DNA of 26,359 nt, from the NCBI GenBank assembly GCA_016935885.1, contig JAFGQA010000119.1, positions 1 through 26,359 of the forward strand. Reading direction: 5' to 3'. Shown in pieces: positions 1 through 7,058 of this stretch. Below the pieces are notes generated by a model. That model worked only from the letters and a program-made list of their open reading frames with translations, had not been told where the DNA came from and made no database searches. Origin of the DNA: Phycisphaerae bacterium (GTDB lineage Bacteria > Planctomycetota > Phycisphaerae > UBA1845 > UTPLA1). The first letter of the stretch is position 1; every line of letters starts with the position of its first letter. Made by a program: the position numbers and the translations under genes.

Positions 1-219
1 AGGGAAAACAGTGGTTCGGAAACGCCGTTTCTGACCGTGAAAGCCACCGGCGAGACGCCGGTGCCACAGTTTTGCCACGGCCTGCTAGACTGTCATGCAC
101 CCGCGCTCCTCCCCCGATGAGCCACGGGCTTCGGCTTGTGTGGTTTCTCGGCGGGAGTAATCGCCCACTTTCTGCGGCACGCCGAACGGGCCAAAGCCCG
201 GTACGTGTCTAGCGGCGCG

Positions 220-360
220 GTATGGGTAAGCGGAGCCGCCGGCGGCGGCGGGGCTTGCCCGTGGGCGTCCATCCCAACCTGTTCTCACGGGTAACGAACG
301 ACACGCCCCTGTGGGGCGTGTCGTTCGTTACCCGTGCTACGCCGTTTGAACGCTAAACAC
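220..360 (+). repeat. composite palindromic repeat, intact copy
   Basis: This stretch closely matches two separated pieces at 13526-13570 and 13811-13912. Shared landmarks in order are ATGGGTAAGCGGAGCCGCC, a GC-rich segment, CCCGTGGGC, CCTGTTCTCACGGGTAA, a hairpin around GTGGGGCGT, and CCGTTTGAACGC. Here the landmarks are continuous, while the other copy is split by about 240 bp. No transposase is encoded, so it behaves like a small non-coding interspersed repeat. Confidence 0.7.
286..336. repeat. 24-bp perfect inverted repeat (hairpin, 3-nt loop)
   Basis: Bases 286-309 are the exact reverse complement of 313-336, leaving only TGT (310-312) as the loop. The arm begins CACGGGTAACGAACG. There is no T-run after the stem, so it is not a classical intrinsic terminator. 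It lies inside the composite repeat; the second copy near 13833-13880 is decayed and imperfect. Confidence 0.9.
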
Positions 361-616
361 GCGCAAAGCCCGTGGTTCTTCTTGGCGGTTTTCTCGGGGC
401 TCTTCCGGCGACCCTTTCTCGCGAAGGATGGCTGATCTGATTGAGGGCGGTGGATGCTGCCGGGGGCGAGGCAGGTCTTGCGCTGTCCGGGCGGTTGATT
501 GACGGTGGTCTTGTCGCGATTGCCGCTGGGTTCAGCGGGTTTTGGTGGACGCAAGTCTTTCTGATTTAACGAGTTAGGACAGGTCCCGGCCGGAATCCAA
601 CGGGGCGTTCCTCGGA

Positions 617-633
617 CTGGCACAGCTCATGCT
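617..633 (+). promoter_or_regulatory. candidate sigma-54 (-24/-12) promoter
   Basis: CTGGCACAGCTCATGCT matches the -24/-12 consensus YTGGCAC-N5-TTGCW at nearly every position, with A instead of the first T of TTGC. The invariant GG (619-620) and GC (631-632) are exactly 10 nt apart. It points toward flgF, about 260 bp away. Flagellar clusters in several phyla use RpoN, but no regulator or RpoN gene lies in this window. Confidence 0.45.
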
Positions 634-892
634 CCCGGAAGCGGACAATGGAGCGCGCGGATTGCGAGCGCGCAAGGAGATGTAGGTGACACACCGGCGA
701 CACTCATGTTCGCGCGATGATCCTGGACCGAGTGACAACGCGCCGTCACTTCCCGACTGGCAGGTTGTCGGCGCCCGGATCCGTCGTGCGGCGTTCGTGG
801 CAGCGTCACTGCATTTGGTCCATTCGGCTGGAGGCAGTTTGGACGACGGCGCGGTGTTGGAAACACCGCGGGACCATTCGGGTGGATAACCC

Positions 893-1657
893 ATGATCTA
901 CGGACTGTGGCAATCTGCTGCAGGGTTGCAGGCCCAGGAATACCGGCAGGCAATCATCGCGAACAACCTTGCGAACGCCGAGACGCCCGGCTTCAAAGCG
1001 GATCGCATCGCCTTTCAGGAGCGGCTCAACGCGGCCGCGACCAAGGGCACGCCGCGGACGCGCCATCCCGTGTTGGACTCGATGACGGGCGGGTTGTTCG
1101 AGACAGAAGTCTATACTGATTTCGATTCCAAAGATGCACCGTTGGTTCCCACCGGCGGCTCGCTCGATGTGGCCATTCAAGGCGACGGCTTCCTGACCGT
1201 ACGGACCTCAGATGGCTTGCGATATACGCGCGACGGCCGGATGGTCATGGACAGCGACGGGACGCTCCGTCACGTGGCCAGTGGTGGGGCGATGTTGGAT
1301 GAGCAAGGTCTGCCCATCATTCTGGACCCGGCCTCGGGCGGGAAGATCAAGATTGACGAGTTCGGCAATGTGAGGCAGGGCGGCAACCTTGTCGGGCGGG
1401 TGGCAGTGGTTGATTTCGCGGATCGGCAGCAGCTTGAGAAGATAGGCCACGACCTGTACGCGTCGGACAACGCCCGACCTGTCGAGGCGAACGGCCGCAT
1501 CAGACAGTTCTACCACGAGGGGTCGAGTGTGGACCCGGTTCAGACGTTGGTCGAGATGATCGCCGCCACGCGGGCGTACGAGACCAATGCCAGGATGATC
1601 ACGTTGCAGGACGAGACACTCGGCCGCCTGGTCAATGAGGTCGGGCGGATAGGGTGA
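893..1657 (+). CDS. flgF: flagellar basal-body rod protein FlgF
   Basis: This 254-residue protein is a proximal-rod subunit of the axial family. The N-terminus has the flagellar rod signature (residues about 18-38, ending ANNLANAETPGFKAD), and the C-terminus has the matching helix VDPVQTLVEMIAATRAYETN near residues 213-232. The middle (DVAIQGDGFLTVRTSDGLRYTRDG) is typical of FlgF/FlgG. It is assigned FlgF rather than FlgG because the next gene is the better FlgG match and the order flgF-flgG is usual. ATG 893 follows GGTGGA and is the first gene of the cluster. A tandem repeat separates it from flgG. Confidence 0.88.
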   Translation: MIYGLWQSAAGLQAQEYRQAIIANNLANAETPGFKADRIAFQERLNAAATKGTPRTRHPVLDSMTGGLFETEVYTDFDSKDAPLVPTGGSLDVAIQGDGFLTVRTSDGLRYTRDGRMVMDSDGTLRHVASGGAMLDEQGLPIILDPASGGKIKIDEFGNVRQGGNLVGRVAVVDFADRQQLEKIGHDLYASDNARPVEANGRIRQFYHEGSSVDPVQTLVEMIAATRAYETNARMITLQDETLGRLVNEVGRIG

Positions 1658-1663
1658 GAGAGG

Positions 1664-1712
1664 AAGGATGAAGGATGAAGGATGAAGGATGAAGGATGAA
1701 GGATGAGGGATG
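1664..1712 (+). repeat. 7-bp tandem repeat (AAGGATG)x7
   Basis: Six perfect AAGGATG units are followed by one AGGGATG variant, immediately after the flgF stop codon. Together with the following bases it forms the 156-bp flgF-flgG spacer. The copy number is a likely source of length variation between strains. Confidence 0.95.
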
Positions 1713-1813
1713 AAGCGAGGTGGGGCGTTGATGGTGCTGCGGAGTTGGCTGAGGAGTCGTCGGCGTCGACGACTTGACGGCCGTGGCGATGGCGACAGCA
1801 GGAAACGGCGCTG

Positions 1814-2620
1814 ATGGGAACTCAAGCACTGTATACCGCGGCGACGGGCATGAAGGCGATGGACTTCAAGCTCAACGTCGTGGCCCACAACCTGGCGAAC
1901 ATCGAGACCGTGGCGTTCAAGCGGTCGCGGGCGAACTTCGAGGACGTCCTGTACCAGACGCTTGAGGAGCCGGGACAGCTTAACGGGCTGGACGTGCCGC
2001 TCCCGACCGGCAAGCAACTCGGACTGGGCGTGCACGTATCGGGTACGCAGCTCAACTTCGAGCAGGGGCCTCCCCAGGAGACGGGACAGAAGTACGATTT
2101 GGCGATCAATGGGGCCGGCTTCTTCCAGGTTCAGGCCTTTATCGACGGTCAGGAGACGACCGTCTATACGCGGGCGGGCAACTTCACGCTCAACGTGAAT
2201 GGCGAGATCGTGTTGGCCAACAGTCTGGGAGCCCGTCTGGAGCCGGCCATCACGATTCCGCAGGATGCGACCGACGTGACGATCTCGCCTCAGGGTTTGG
2301 TGCAGGTGCAAGTGGCGGGGACGACGCAGTTTTCCACCGTTGGTCAGATTGAACTGGCCGATTTCATCAATCCTGCCGGCCTGAAACAGCTCGCGGCCAA
2401 TCTGTACAAGGAGTCCGATGCTTCAGGTCCGCCCGTCACGGGAAACCCGATCGAGAACGGAATGGGGTCCGTGCAGCAGAACTACCTGGAGATGTCGAAC
2501 GTGGACCCGGTTCGGGAGTTGGTGGAATTGATCCACACACAGCGGTCGTTTGAATTGAATTCGCAGTCGATCCAGAGCGCGGATCAGACGCTACAGACAG
2601 TCAACAACCTGAGGAGGTAG
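1814..2620 (+). CDS. flgG: flagellar distal rod protein FlgG
   Basis: This 268-residue subunit of the distal rod connects the basal body to the hook and passes through the P- and L-rings encoded downstream. The N-terminal signature is ALYTAATGMKAMDFKLNVVA followed by HNLANIETVAFKRSR. The middle has AINGAGFFQV and YTRAGNFTLNVNGEIV. The C-terminus carries the FlgG hallmark LEMSNVDPVRELVELIHTQR followed by SFELNSQSIQ. Length is typical (about 260). ATG 1814 follows an AGGAAA-type site about 9 nt upstream. It is separated from flgA by 40 bp and is presumably co-transcribed. Confidence 0.95.
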   Translation: MGTQALYTAATGMKAMDFKLNVVAHNLANIETVAFKRSRANFEDVLYQTLEEPGQLNGLDVPLPTGKQLGLGVHVSGTQLNFEQGPPQETGQKYDLAINGAGFFQVQAFIDGQETTVYTRAGNFTLNVNGEIVLANSLGARLEPAITIPQDATDVTISPQGLVQVQVAGTTQFSTVGQIELADFINPAGLKQLAANLYKESDASGPPVTGNPIENGMGSVQQNYLEMSNVDPVRELVELIHTQRSFELNSQSIQSADQTLQTVNNLRR

Positions 2621-2660
2621 GTCGGCGCGCGGGCAGCGGGCTAGCGACGGCGGAGACGTC

Positions 2661-3875
2661 ATGATGAATTGGCAGCGGCACGGATGTCTGTTTGTAGCCT
2701 TTCTGGTGTTTGCGGTGACAGGGGCACGGGAGGAATCGGCCCGCGCCGGCGAAATCCGCATCTGGCCGACGGCCGTCGTGACCGGGGAGGTTGTGACGCT
2801 TGCCGACGTGGGCGATCTTCGGGGGTTTGATCCACCAACAAGACACCGTCTAGGTCAGATCGTGGTGCATCCCGCGCCGCGAGCGGGCAGCCAGGTTCTC
2901 GTGCGAACGGCGGACGTTTGCGAGGCGCTGGCCAAGGCCGACGCCAACTTGGCGTCGATCAGGGTCTTCGGTTCGGCGCGATGCAAGGTATCTAAGCCAC
3001 GGCCGCCGCGCGAGCCAGATGCGCCGGGCACGCATCAGCCCGTCGCGAAACCGCAGCAAGAGCGCATTCTCAAACAGACACCCACGAGTCGAGCAAGACA
3101 GAAGGCGACCGGACCGGCGAAACGGAAAGCAGCCAACGAGGCTGGGCCGACGGCCCCCGGGCAGGCGAAGCAGGCAGCCGCCAAGTCGGTGGAAGCGAAG
3201 CCGGCCACGCAGGACCAGGAGGAGACGCTGGAGTCGATCCTTCGCCAGTACATCGTTGCCCGGATGCCGGGGCGTGACGCGAAGCTGGAGATTCGGTTCA
3301 GCCCTGCCAGCGAGCACCTCCTGCGGCTTAGCAAGGCGGAGCACCGTTTCGGGATTCGCCCCGCCAACGAGCGTCGGCTCGGTTTCTTGAGCTTCAATGT
3401 GGACATCATGCGGGCAGACGAGCCCGTGCGGACCGAGCCGCTTGTGGTCGAGGTGCAACTGGTCAGGGAGGTGGTCGTTGCGAGGCGGCCGATCAATCGT
3501 GGCCAGGCCATTGCCGGGCGGGACCTGCAACTCGAGGAACGCCGGTTCACCGATCTTGAATCGATCGGGATCACGGACCTGACGGCGGCCGTCGGGCAGC
3601 AGTGCGGTCGGTTCGTGCAGCGAGGCGAAATGTTGGAGGCGAAGATGTTGAAGCCAGTGCCGCTGGTCCGCCGCGGTGAGAGGGTGACTGTTTGGGCGCG
3701 GCTCGGCGGTGTGGAGATCAAGACGACCGGCAAGGCGCAGGGGGCCGGCGCCCTGGGCGAGACCGTGGAGGTCCGCCGCGACGGGGCAAGACGAAAGCAA
3801 GACCTGATTGAGGCGGTCGTCACGGGCCCCAAGACGGTGGCCGTGGCCGACGCTCGACAGGTGGCGAGTCGGTAG
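2661..3875 (+). CDS. flgA: flagellar P-ring assembly protein FlgA (long form)
   Basis: FlgA is the periplasmic chaperone needed for FlgI to polymerise into the P-ring. An N-terminal signal segment (residues about 8-29) precedes the mature protein. Residues 31-110 form a small N-terminal domain. Residues 111-187 are a Pro/Ala/Lys/Gln-rich, apparently disordered linker. Residues 188-268 continue the N-terminal part. An SAF-type domain starts near 269 (VVVARRPINRGQAIAGRDL) and is followed by the usual FlgA tail (RVTVWARLGGVEIKTTGKAQ, then GALGETVEVR). At 404 residues it is much longer than typical FlgA (about 220-330), largely because of the linker. GGAG lies 6 nt before ATG 2661. The neighbours flgG, flgH and flgI fit the role. 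Confidence 0.9.
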   Translation: MMNWQRHGCLFVAFLVFAVTGAREESARAGEIRIWPTAVVTGEVVTLADVGDLRGFDPPTRHRLGQIVVHPAPRAGSQVLVRTADVCEALAKADANLASIRVFGSARCKVSKPRPPREPDAPGTHQPVAKPQQERILKQTPTSRARQKATGPAKRKAANEAGPTAPGQAKQAAAKSVEAKPATQDQEETLESILRQYIVARMPGRDAKLEIRFSPASEHLLRLSKAEHRFGIRPANERRLGFLSFNVDIMRADEPVRTEPLVVEVQLVREVVVARRPINRGQAIAGRDLQLEERRFTDLESIGITDLTAAVGQQCGRFVQRGEMLEAKMLKPVPLVRRGERVTVWARLGGVEIKTTGKAQGAGALGETVEVRRDGARRKQDLIEAVVTGPKTVAVADARQVASR

Positions 3876-3890
3876 GTGGGAGGCGATGTC

Positions 3891-4637
3891 ATGCGAGTGA
3901 CACTGGCAGTGTTTGTTCTGACATTCGGACCTGTCGGTTGGGCCGCGGGGCAGAGTTCGTCGTTGTTCAAGCGCTGCGAGGCCCGAAGGGCGGCGGAACG
4001 GGCGGCCACGACGCAGCCGTCGGGCAACGGCTCCCTGCCGGTGAACGCCGGCGCGGCCAACGCCCGGGCGATGGGCGGCAACACGGCGTTGGCCGAGGTC
4101 TCGTTGACCGCCATCAGGCTGCCCGAACCCAAGGTGATCAAGGTCCACGATTTCATCGGCGTGATCGTGCGGTACCAGGTGCAGCATCAGAGCAGCTCCA
4201 AGTTGGAGCAAGAAAGCGAATGGGACGCCAACGCCAAGCTCGAGGCGTGGTTCCGGCTTCACGACCGCAAGTGGACGGATCAGGGGTTCCGCGCCGGCAA
4301 GCCGGAGGTCAAGTTCGCGAACAAGAATGAACTGGAAAACGAAGGCAAGGCCGACCGGAAGGACAAGTTCGAGACGCGGCTGATGGCGAAGGTCATCGAC
4401 GTCAAGCCCAACGGCAACCTGGTCATCGTGGGCTGGTCGAAGATGGGGATAGACAAAGAGGAGCAGTACATTCGTCTGACGGGTGAATGCAACCGGGATC
4501 ACATCACGGCTGACGGCAACATCACCAGTGACAAGATCTTCGGGCTCGATGTCGTCACCATGAACAAAGGTGCGGTCCGCGACGCTGTGAAACGTGGTTT
4601 GTTCAAGGAGTTTCTGGACGACTGGAAGCTGTTCTAG
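3891..4637 (+). CDS. flgH: flagellar L-ring protein FlgH
   Basis: FlgH forms the outer-membrane L-ring around the rod. The conserved core is visible: VHDFIGVIVRYQVQHQSSSK near residues 81-100, FETRLMAKVIDVKPNGNLVI, and EEQYIRLTGECNRDHITADG ending in the GLDV...NKGAVRDAVKRGLF tail. ATG 3891 is chosen because GGGAGG (3878-3883) sits 7 nt upstream; a GTG at 3876 is possible but less likely. The N-terminus looks like a secretion signal (VTLAVFVLTFGPVGWAAGQS) but has no lipobox cysteine, unlike classical FlgH lipoproteins. The stop codon overlaps the CTAG end of a MITE-like repeat. Confidence 0.9.
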   Translation: MRVTLAVFVLTFGPVGWAAGQSSSLFKRCEARRAAERAATTQPSGNGSLPVNAGAANARAMGGNTALAEVSLTAIRLPEPKVIKVHDFIGVIVRYQVQHQSSSKLEQESEWDANAKLEAWFRLHDRKWTDQGFRAGKPEVKFANKNELENEGKADRKDKFETRLMAKVIDVKPNGNLVIVGWSKMGIDKEEQYIRLTGECNRDHITADGNITSDKIFGLDVVTMNKGAVRDAVKRGLFKEFLDDWKLF

Positions 4638-4802
4638 TACGGCGTTTCACGAATGGAAACGACTGTACGCTCTGCCGAGAATCCTCTCTCGGCACCGGCT
4701 TCAGGACCGAGAAGGGATTCTCGGACCAGCAATGCTTCAGGACCGAGAAGGGATTCTCGGTCCAGCAATCGTAGTCGCGTTTCCTGTGAAACGCGGTACT
4801 AG
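4634..4802 (+). mobile_element. MITE-like element, IS630-type ends (copy 1)
   Basis: The element starts CTAGTACGGCGTTTCAC and ends with GTGAAACGCGGTACTAG, a 17-bp terminal inverted repeat with one mismatch. Both ends lie in CTAG, the target favoured by IS630 elements, which duplicate TA. It has no coding capacity. A 36-bp direct repeat (4698-4733 and 4734-4769) contains the palindrome CGAGAAGGGATTCTCG. A second copy lies at 24196-24332. Removing the element with one TA restores CTAG and leaves the flgH stop codon unchanged, so it inserted exactly at the stop. It separates flgH from flgI. Confidence 0.85.
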
Positions 4803-4903
4803 GGAGTTCTGGCGGGAACCGATCGCGGCGCCGCCGCGGGCGGCATCGACACAGGTGGGACGCCTGTACCGCAGGTTTTGTCGGAGTCCCTGAAGGCAAG
4901 AGG

Positions 4904-6058
4904 ATGGGCGGTTTGATCGAGATCCGGCAACATTCAGGCGCACACATTCGCGGCCGTTGCGTGGCACGAACCGCGCTCTTGGTGCAGTGCGTGCTCGCGG
5001 TGGTCCTCGGTGTCACCGTGCCGGCATCGGCGACGAAGATCGCCGACGTGACGCACCTGAAGGGCCGCCGGCAGAACACGCTCGTGGGGTACGGTCTCGT
5101 TGTCGGCCTGCCTGGGACGGGCGACGGCGGGAAGTACCTGCCGTCGATCATGCAGCTTGCGTCGATGCTCGACAAGTTTGCGATTCCGGTGCCGCCTGGG
5201 ACGCTGACGGACACGAAGAACGTGGCCATCGTGATGTTGGAGGCCACGCTGCCCGACAACGGTGTTCGCGAGGGCGATCGGATCGACGTGAGTGTGAGTT
5301 CGACCGGCGCGGCCAAGAGCCTGCTCGGCGGCCGTCTCGTGCCGACGCCGTTGCAGGGACCGGGGCTGGATAGGATCTTCGCGTTCGCCTCGGGCACGAT
5401 CCGTCTGCCAGATCCGAAGGTCAAGACCAACGGGATCATCGTCGACGGTGCGACGATGGAAGAGGACGTCATCCACCACTACATCATCTACAACGAAGAT
5501 AGCGGTGCGTGGGAGGCCACGTTGGTATTGGAGGACGTCCACGCCAGTTCCGCGCTGGCGACGGTGATCGCCCAAATGATCAACGAGAGCGCATCGGAGA
5601 TCGGGCAGATCCGCCAGGTCGCCAAGGCCCTCGGCCCGAAGAACGTAGTCGTGCAGGTCCCGGAGTCGGAGATGGACAACCCGTTCGTGTTCCTCGCTCG
5701 CATTGAGGACACCGAGTTGCTGATGCCGCAGGGCGAGGCGAGGATCGTCATCAACCGCAAGACCCAGACGATTGTCGTCGGCGAGGGGGTGGAGATCGGC
5801 CCGGCGGTGATCGCGCACGGCGGCATGACCATTACGACCGTGCAGCCGCCGCCGAAGCCGACGGCGGAGGAGCCGCTTGTCGAGCAGGAATACGCGGTGG
5901 GGATCGGCGCGGCGAAGGACAAGCGTCGCAACGCCAGACTCCGAGACGTGGTGGACGCGCTGAACCAACTGAACGTGCCGGCCAAGGACATCATTGAGAT
6001 TGTCGAGAATCTGCATCGGTCCGGCAAGATCAGGGGCAAACTGGTCATCCAAGAATGA
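4904..6058 (+). CDS. flgI: flagellar P-ring protein FlgI
   Basis: FlgI polymerises into the periplasmic P-ring around the distal rod. The 384-residue length fits the family (about 365). Residues 20-45 form a signal peptide ending near PASA. The mature start KIADVTHLKGRRQNTLVGYG followed by LVVGLPGTGDG is a strong FlgI signature. The C-terminal part has RIVINRKTQTIVVGEGVEIG and ends in the usual LRDVVDALNQLNVPAKDIIE motif followed by a short helix. ATG 4904 is preceded by a modest purine-rich site (AAGAGG, very close). It overlaps flgJ by 4 bp (ATGA), indicating coupled translation. The 266-bp gap from flgH holds the MITE and a small inverted repeat (near 4848-4872). Confidence 0.95.
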   Translation: MGGLIEIRQHSGAHIRGRCVARTALLVQCVLAVVLGVTVPASATKIADVTHLKGRRQNTLVGYGLVVGLPGTGDGGKYLPSIMQLASMLDKFAIPVPPGTLTDTKNVAIVMLEATLPDNGVREGDRIDVSVSSTGAAKSLLGGRLVPTPLQGPGLDRIFAFASGTIRLPDPKVKTNGIIVDGATMEEDVIHHYIIYNEDSGAWEATLVLEDVHASSALATVIAQMINESASEIGQIRQVAKALGPKNVVVQVPESEMDNPFVFLARIEDTELLMPQGEARIVINRKTQTIVVGEGVEIGPAVIAHGGMTITTVQPPPKPTAEEPLVEQEYAVGIGAAKDKRRNARLRDVVDALNQLNVPAKDIIEIVENLHRSGKIRGKLVIQE

Positions 6059-6540
6059 AGGAAATGACAACGTTGGACGTAGATTCCAGTGTGATGTTGC
6101 CGATGGCGGAGTCAACAAGGGCCGCGGGCATCGACCCGCGCGGTCTTGGGAGTGGGCGTGATGTCGTGCGTTCAAAGGCTGCACGGGACGACGTCCGCGG
6201 CTCGTCTTCTCCGCCAGCGTCGGCGGCGGAGGACAGGCTGCTGCGCCAGCGCGTCGGCGAGTTTGTCGGCGACGTCTTCTACGGCACGCTGATTCGACAG
6301 ATGCAGGCGTCGAAGTTGAAGGGCGAGTACTTCCACGGAGGCCGCGGTGAGGAAGTCTTCCAGGCCCAACTGGGCATGGAGCTGGCGCAGCGCATGGGTC
6401 GCGCCATCGACGATCCGATTGCGAACAGGATTTACGAAGCGATGTCGAGGCGGTTGGGGCGACAGCAGACCTGGGATGGCACCGCGGCGCCGCGGGAGGA
6501 CGTCGAGACGGTATGTCACGAGGTGAGCCATGAATCGTGA
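6055..6540 (+). CDS. flgJ: rod-binding protein, FlgJ N-terminal domain only
   Basis: This 161-residue protein carries the rod-binding domain that caps the growing rod. Diagnostic segments are FVGDVFYGTLIRQMQASKLK and GRGEEVFQAQLGMELAQRMG. The muramidase domain that follows in enteric FlgJ is absent, so peptidoglycan must be opened by another enzyme. Residues 1-60 are low-complexity and probably flexible. The start overlaps the flgI stop as ATGA; ATG 6064 is an alternative. The end overlaps flgN by 11 bp, so flgI-flgJ-flgN look translationally coupled. Confidence 0.88.
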   Translation: MKEMTTLDVDSSVMLPMAESTRAAGIDPRGLGSGRDVVRSKAARDDVRGSSSPPASAAEDRLLRQRVGEFVGDVFYGTLIRQMQASKLKGEYFHGGRGEEVFQAQLGMELAQRMGRAIDDPIANRIYEAMSRRLGRQQTWDGTAAPREDVETVCHEVSHES

Positions 6541-7054
6541 GGTGGTCACGAAATCGACGGAAGAATTGGCCGCCGTGATCGAGCGGTTGATCGCGTTGCA
6601 GGTGTCGCTGCACGCCGTCGTGCGCGAGAAGCTCGAGGCCATGCGCCGGGCGGATACCGAGGCCATGCTGTCGGGGTCGCGCAGGGAGAGCGAACTCACT
6701 TCGGAAATTGCGGCAATGGACGATCAGCGGCGACAGGTTGTATCGAAGCTGTGTCAGGCCGTTGGCATTTCGCCGGCGCCGGGCGGCAACAGCGTGACAT
6801 TGCGGGCGCTTGCGGGGCGTCTTGAGCCGGGACCGCGCGAGCGGCTCGCGAGACTGGCGGACAGGCTGCGGGAGGAGATGTTGAGGCTGGCCGAGGCGAA
6901 TCGGGTGGTTGATCTGGTAAGCCGGGAGATGATGGCACACTTCAAGGTCCTGTTCTCGGTCATGATGCACGACGGCGAGGCGGCACCGACGTACTCCGCG
7001 GACGGAGGAGTCGGCCCGGCGTCCGGGGCACGCGTGTTGGACGCGGTGGGATAG
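6530..7054 (+). CDS. flgN: FlgN-type chaperone for hook-filament junction proteins
   Basis: This 174-residue, largely helical protein resembles FlgN: a long N-terminal helix (residues 5-45), a middle helical pair (EPGPRERLARLADRLREEML), a C-terminal helix (NRVVDLVSREMMAHFKVLFS) and a terminal 'YSADGG' tail typical of the family. FlgN escorts FlgK and FlgL to the export gate, and both genes follow immediately. ATG 6530 has AGGTGAG about 4 to 5 nt upstream inside flgJ. Sequence identity in this family is low, so the call rests on fold pattern plus position. No flgM anti-sigma gene precedes it. Confidence 0.75.
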   Translation: MNREVVTKSTEELAAVIERLIALQVSLHAVVREKLEAMRRADTEAMLSGSRRESELTSEIAAMDDQRRQVVSKLCQAVGISPAPGGNSVTLRALAGRLEPGPRERLARLADRLREEMLRLAEANRVVDLVSREMMAHFKVLFSVMMHDGEAAPTYSADGGVGPASGARVLDAVG

Positions 7055-7058
7055 GCAG

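Larger units (their letters stand above)
1..892. other. intergenic region upstream of the flagellar cluster
   Basis: No convincing gene is seen; the open frames here run through palindromic repeats and look spurious. The region holds a short inverted repeat near 43-66 (ACCGGCG and CGCCGGT arms), a composite repeat at about 220-360 containing a 24-bp perfect hairpin, and a candidate sigma-54 promoter at 617-633. The stretch 361-600 shows no recognisable feature. A leader of about 260 nt would separate the candidate promoter from flgF. Confidence 0.6.

Noticed and set aside
85..623. Two minus-strand open frames (67 and 112 codons) upstream of flgF
   Set aside because: They run through the palindromic repeat and GC-rich sequence, lack ribosome-binding sites and have low-complexity Pro/Arg composition.
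686..889. 67-codon plus-strand frame just before flgF
   Set aside because: Weak start context and composition (RRH, PSDN) unlike the neighbouring genes; three other frames overlap the same bases. Treated as leader sequence.
3876..3890. GTG 3876 as start of flgH
   Set aside because: It lies before the GGGAGG ribosome-binding site that is ideally placed for ATG 3891.
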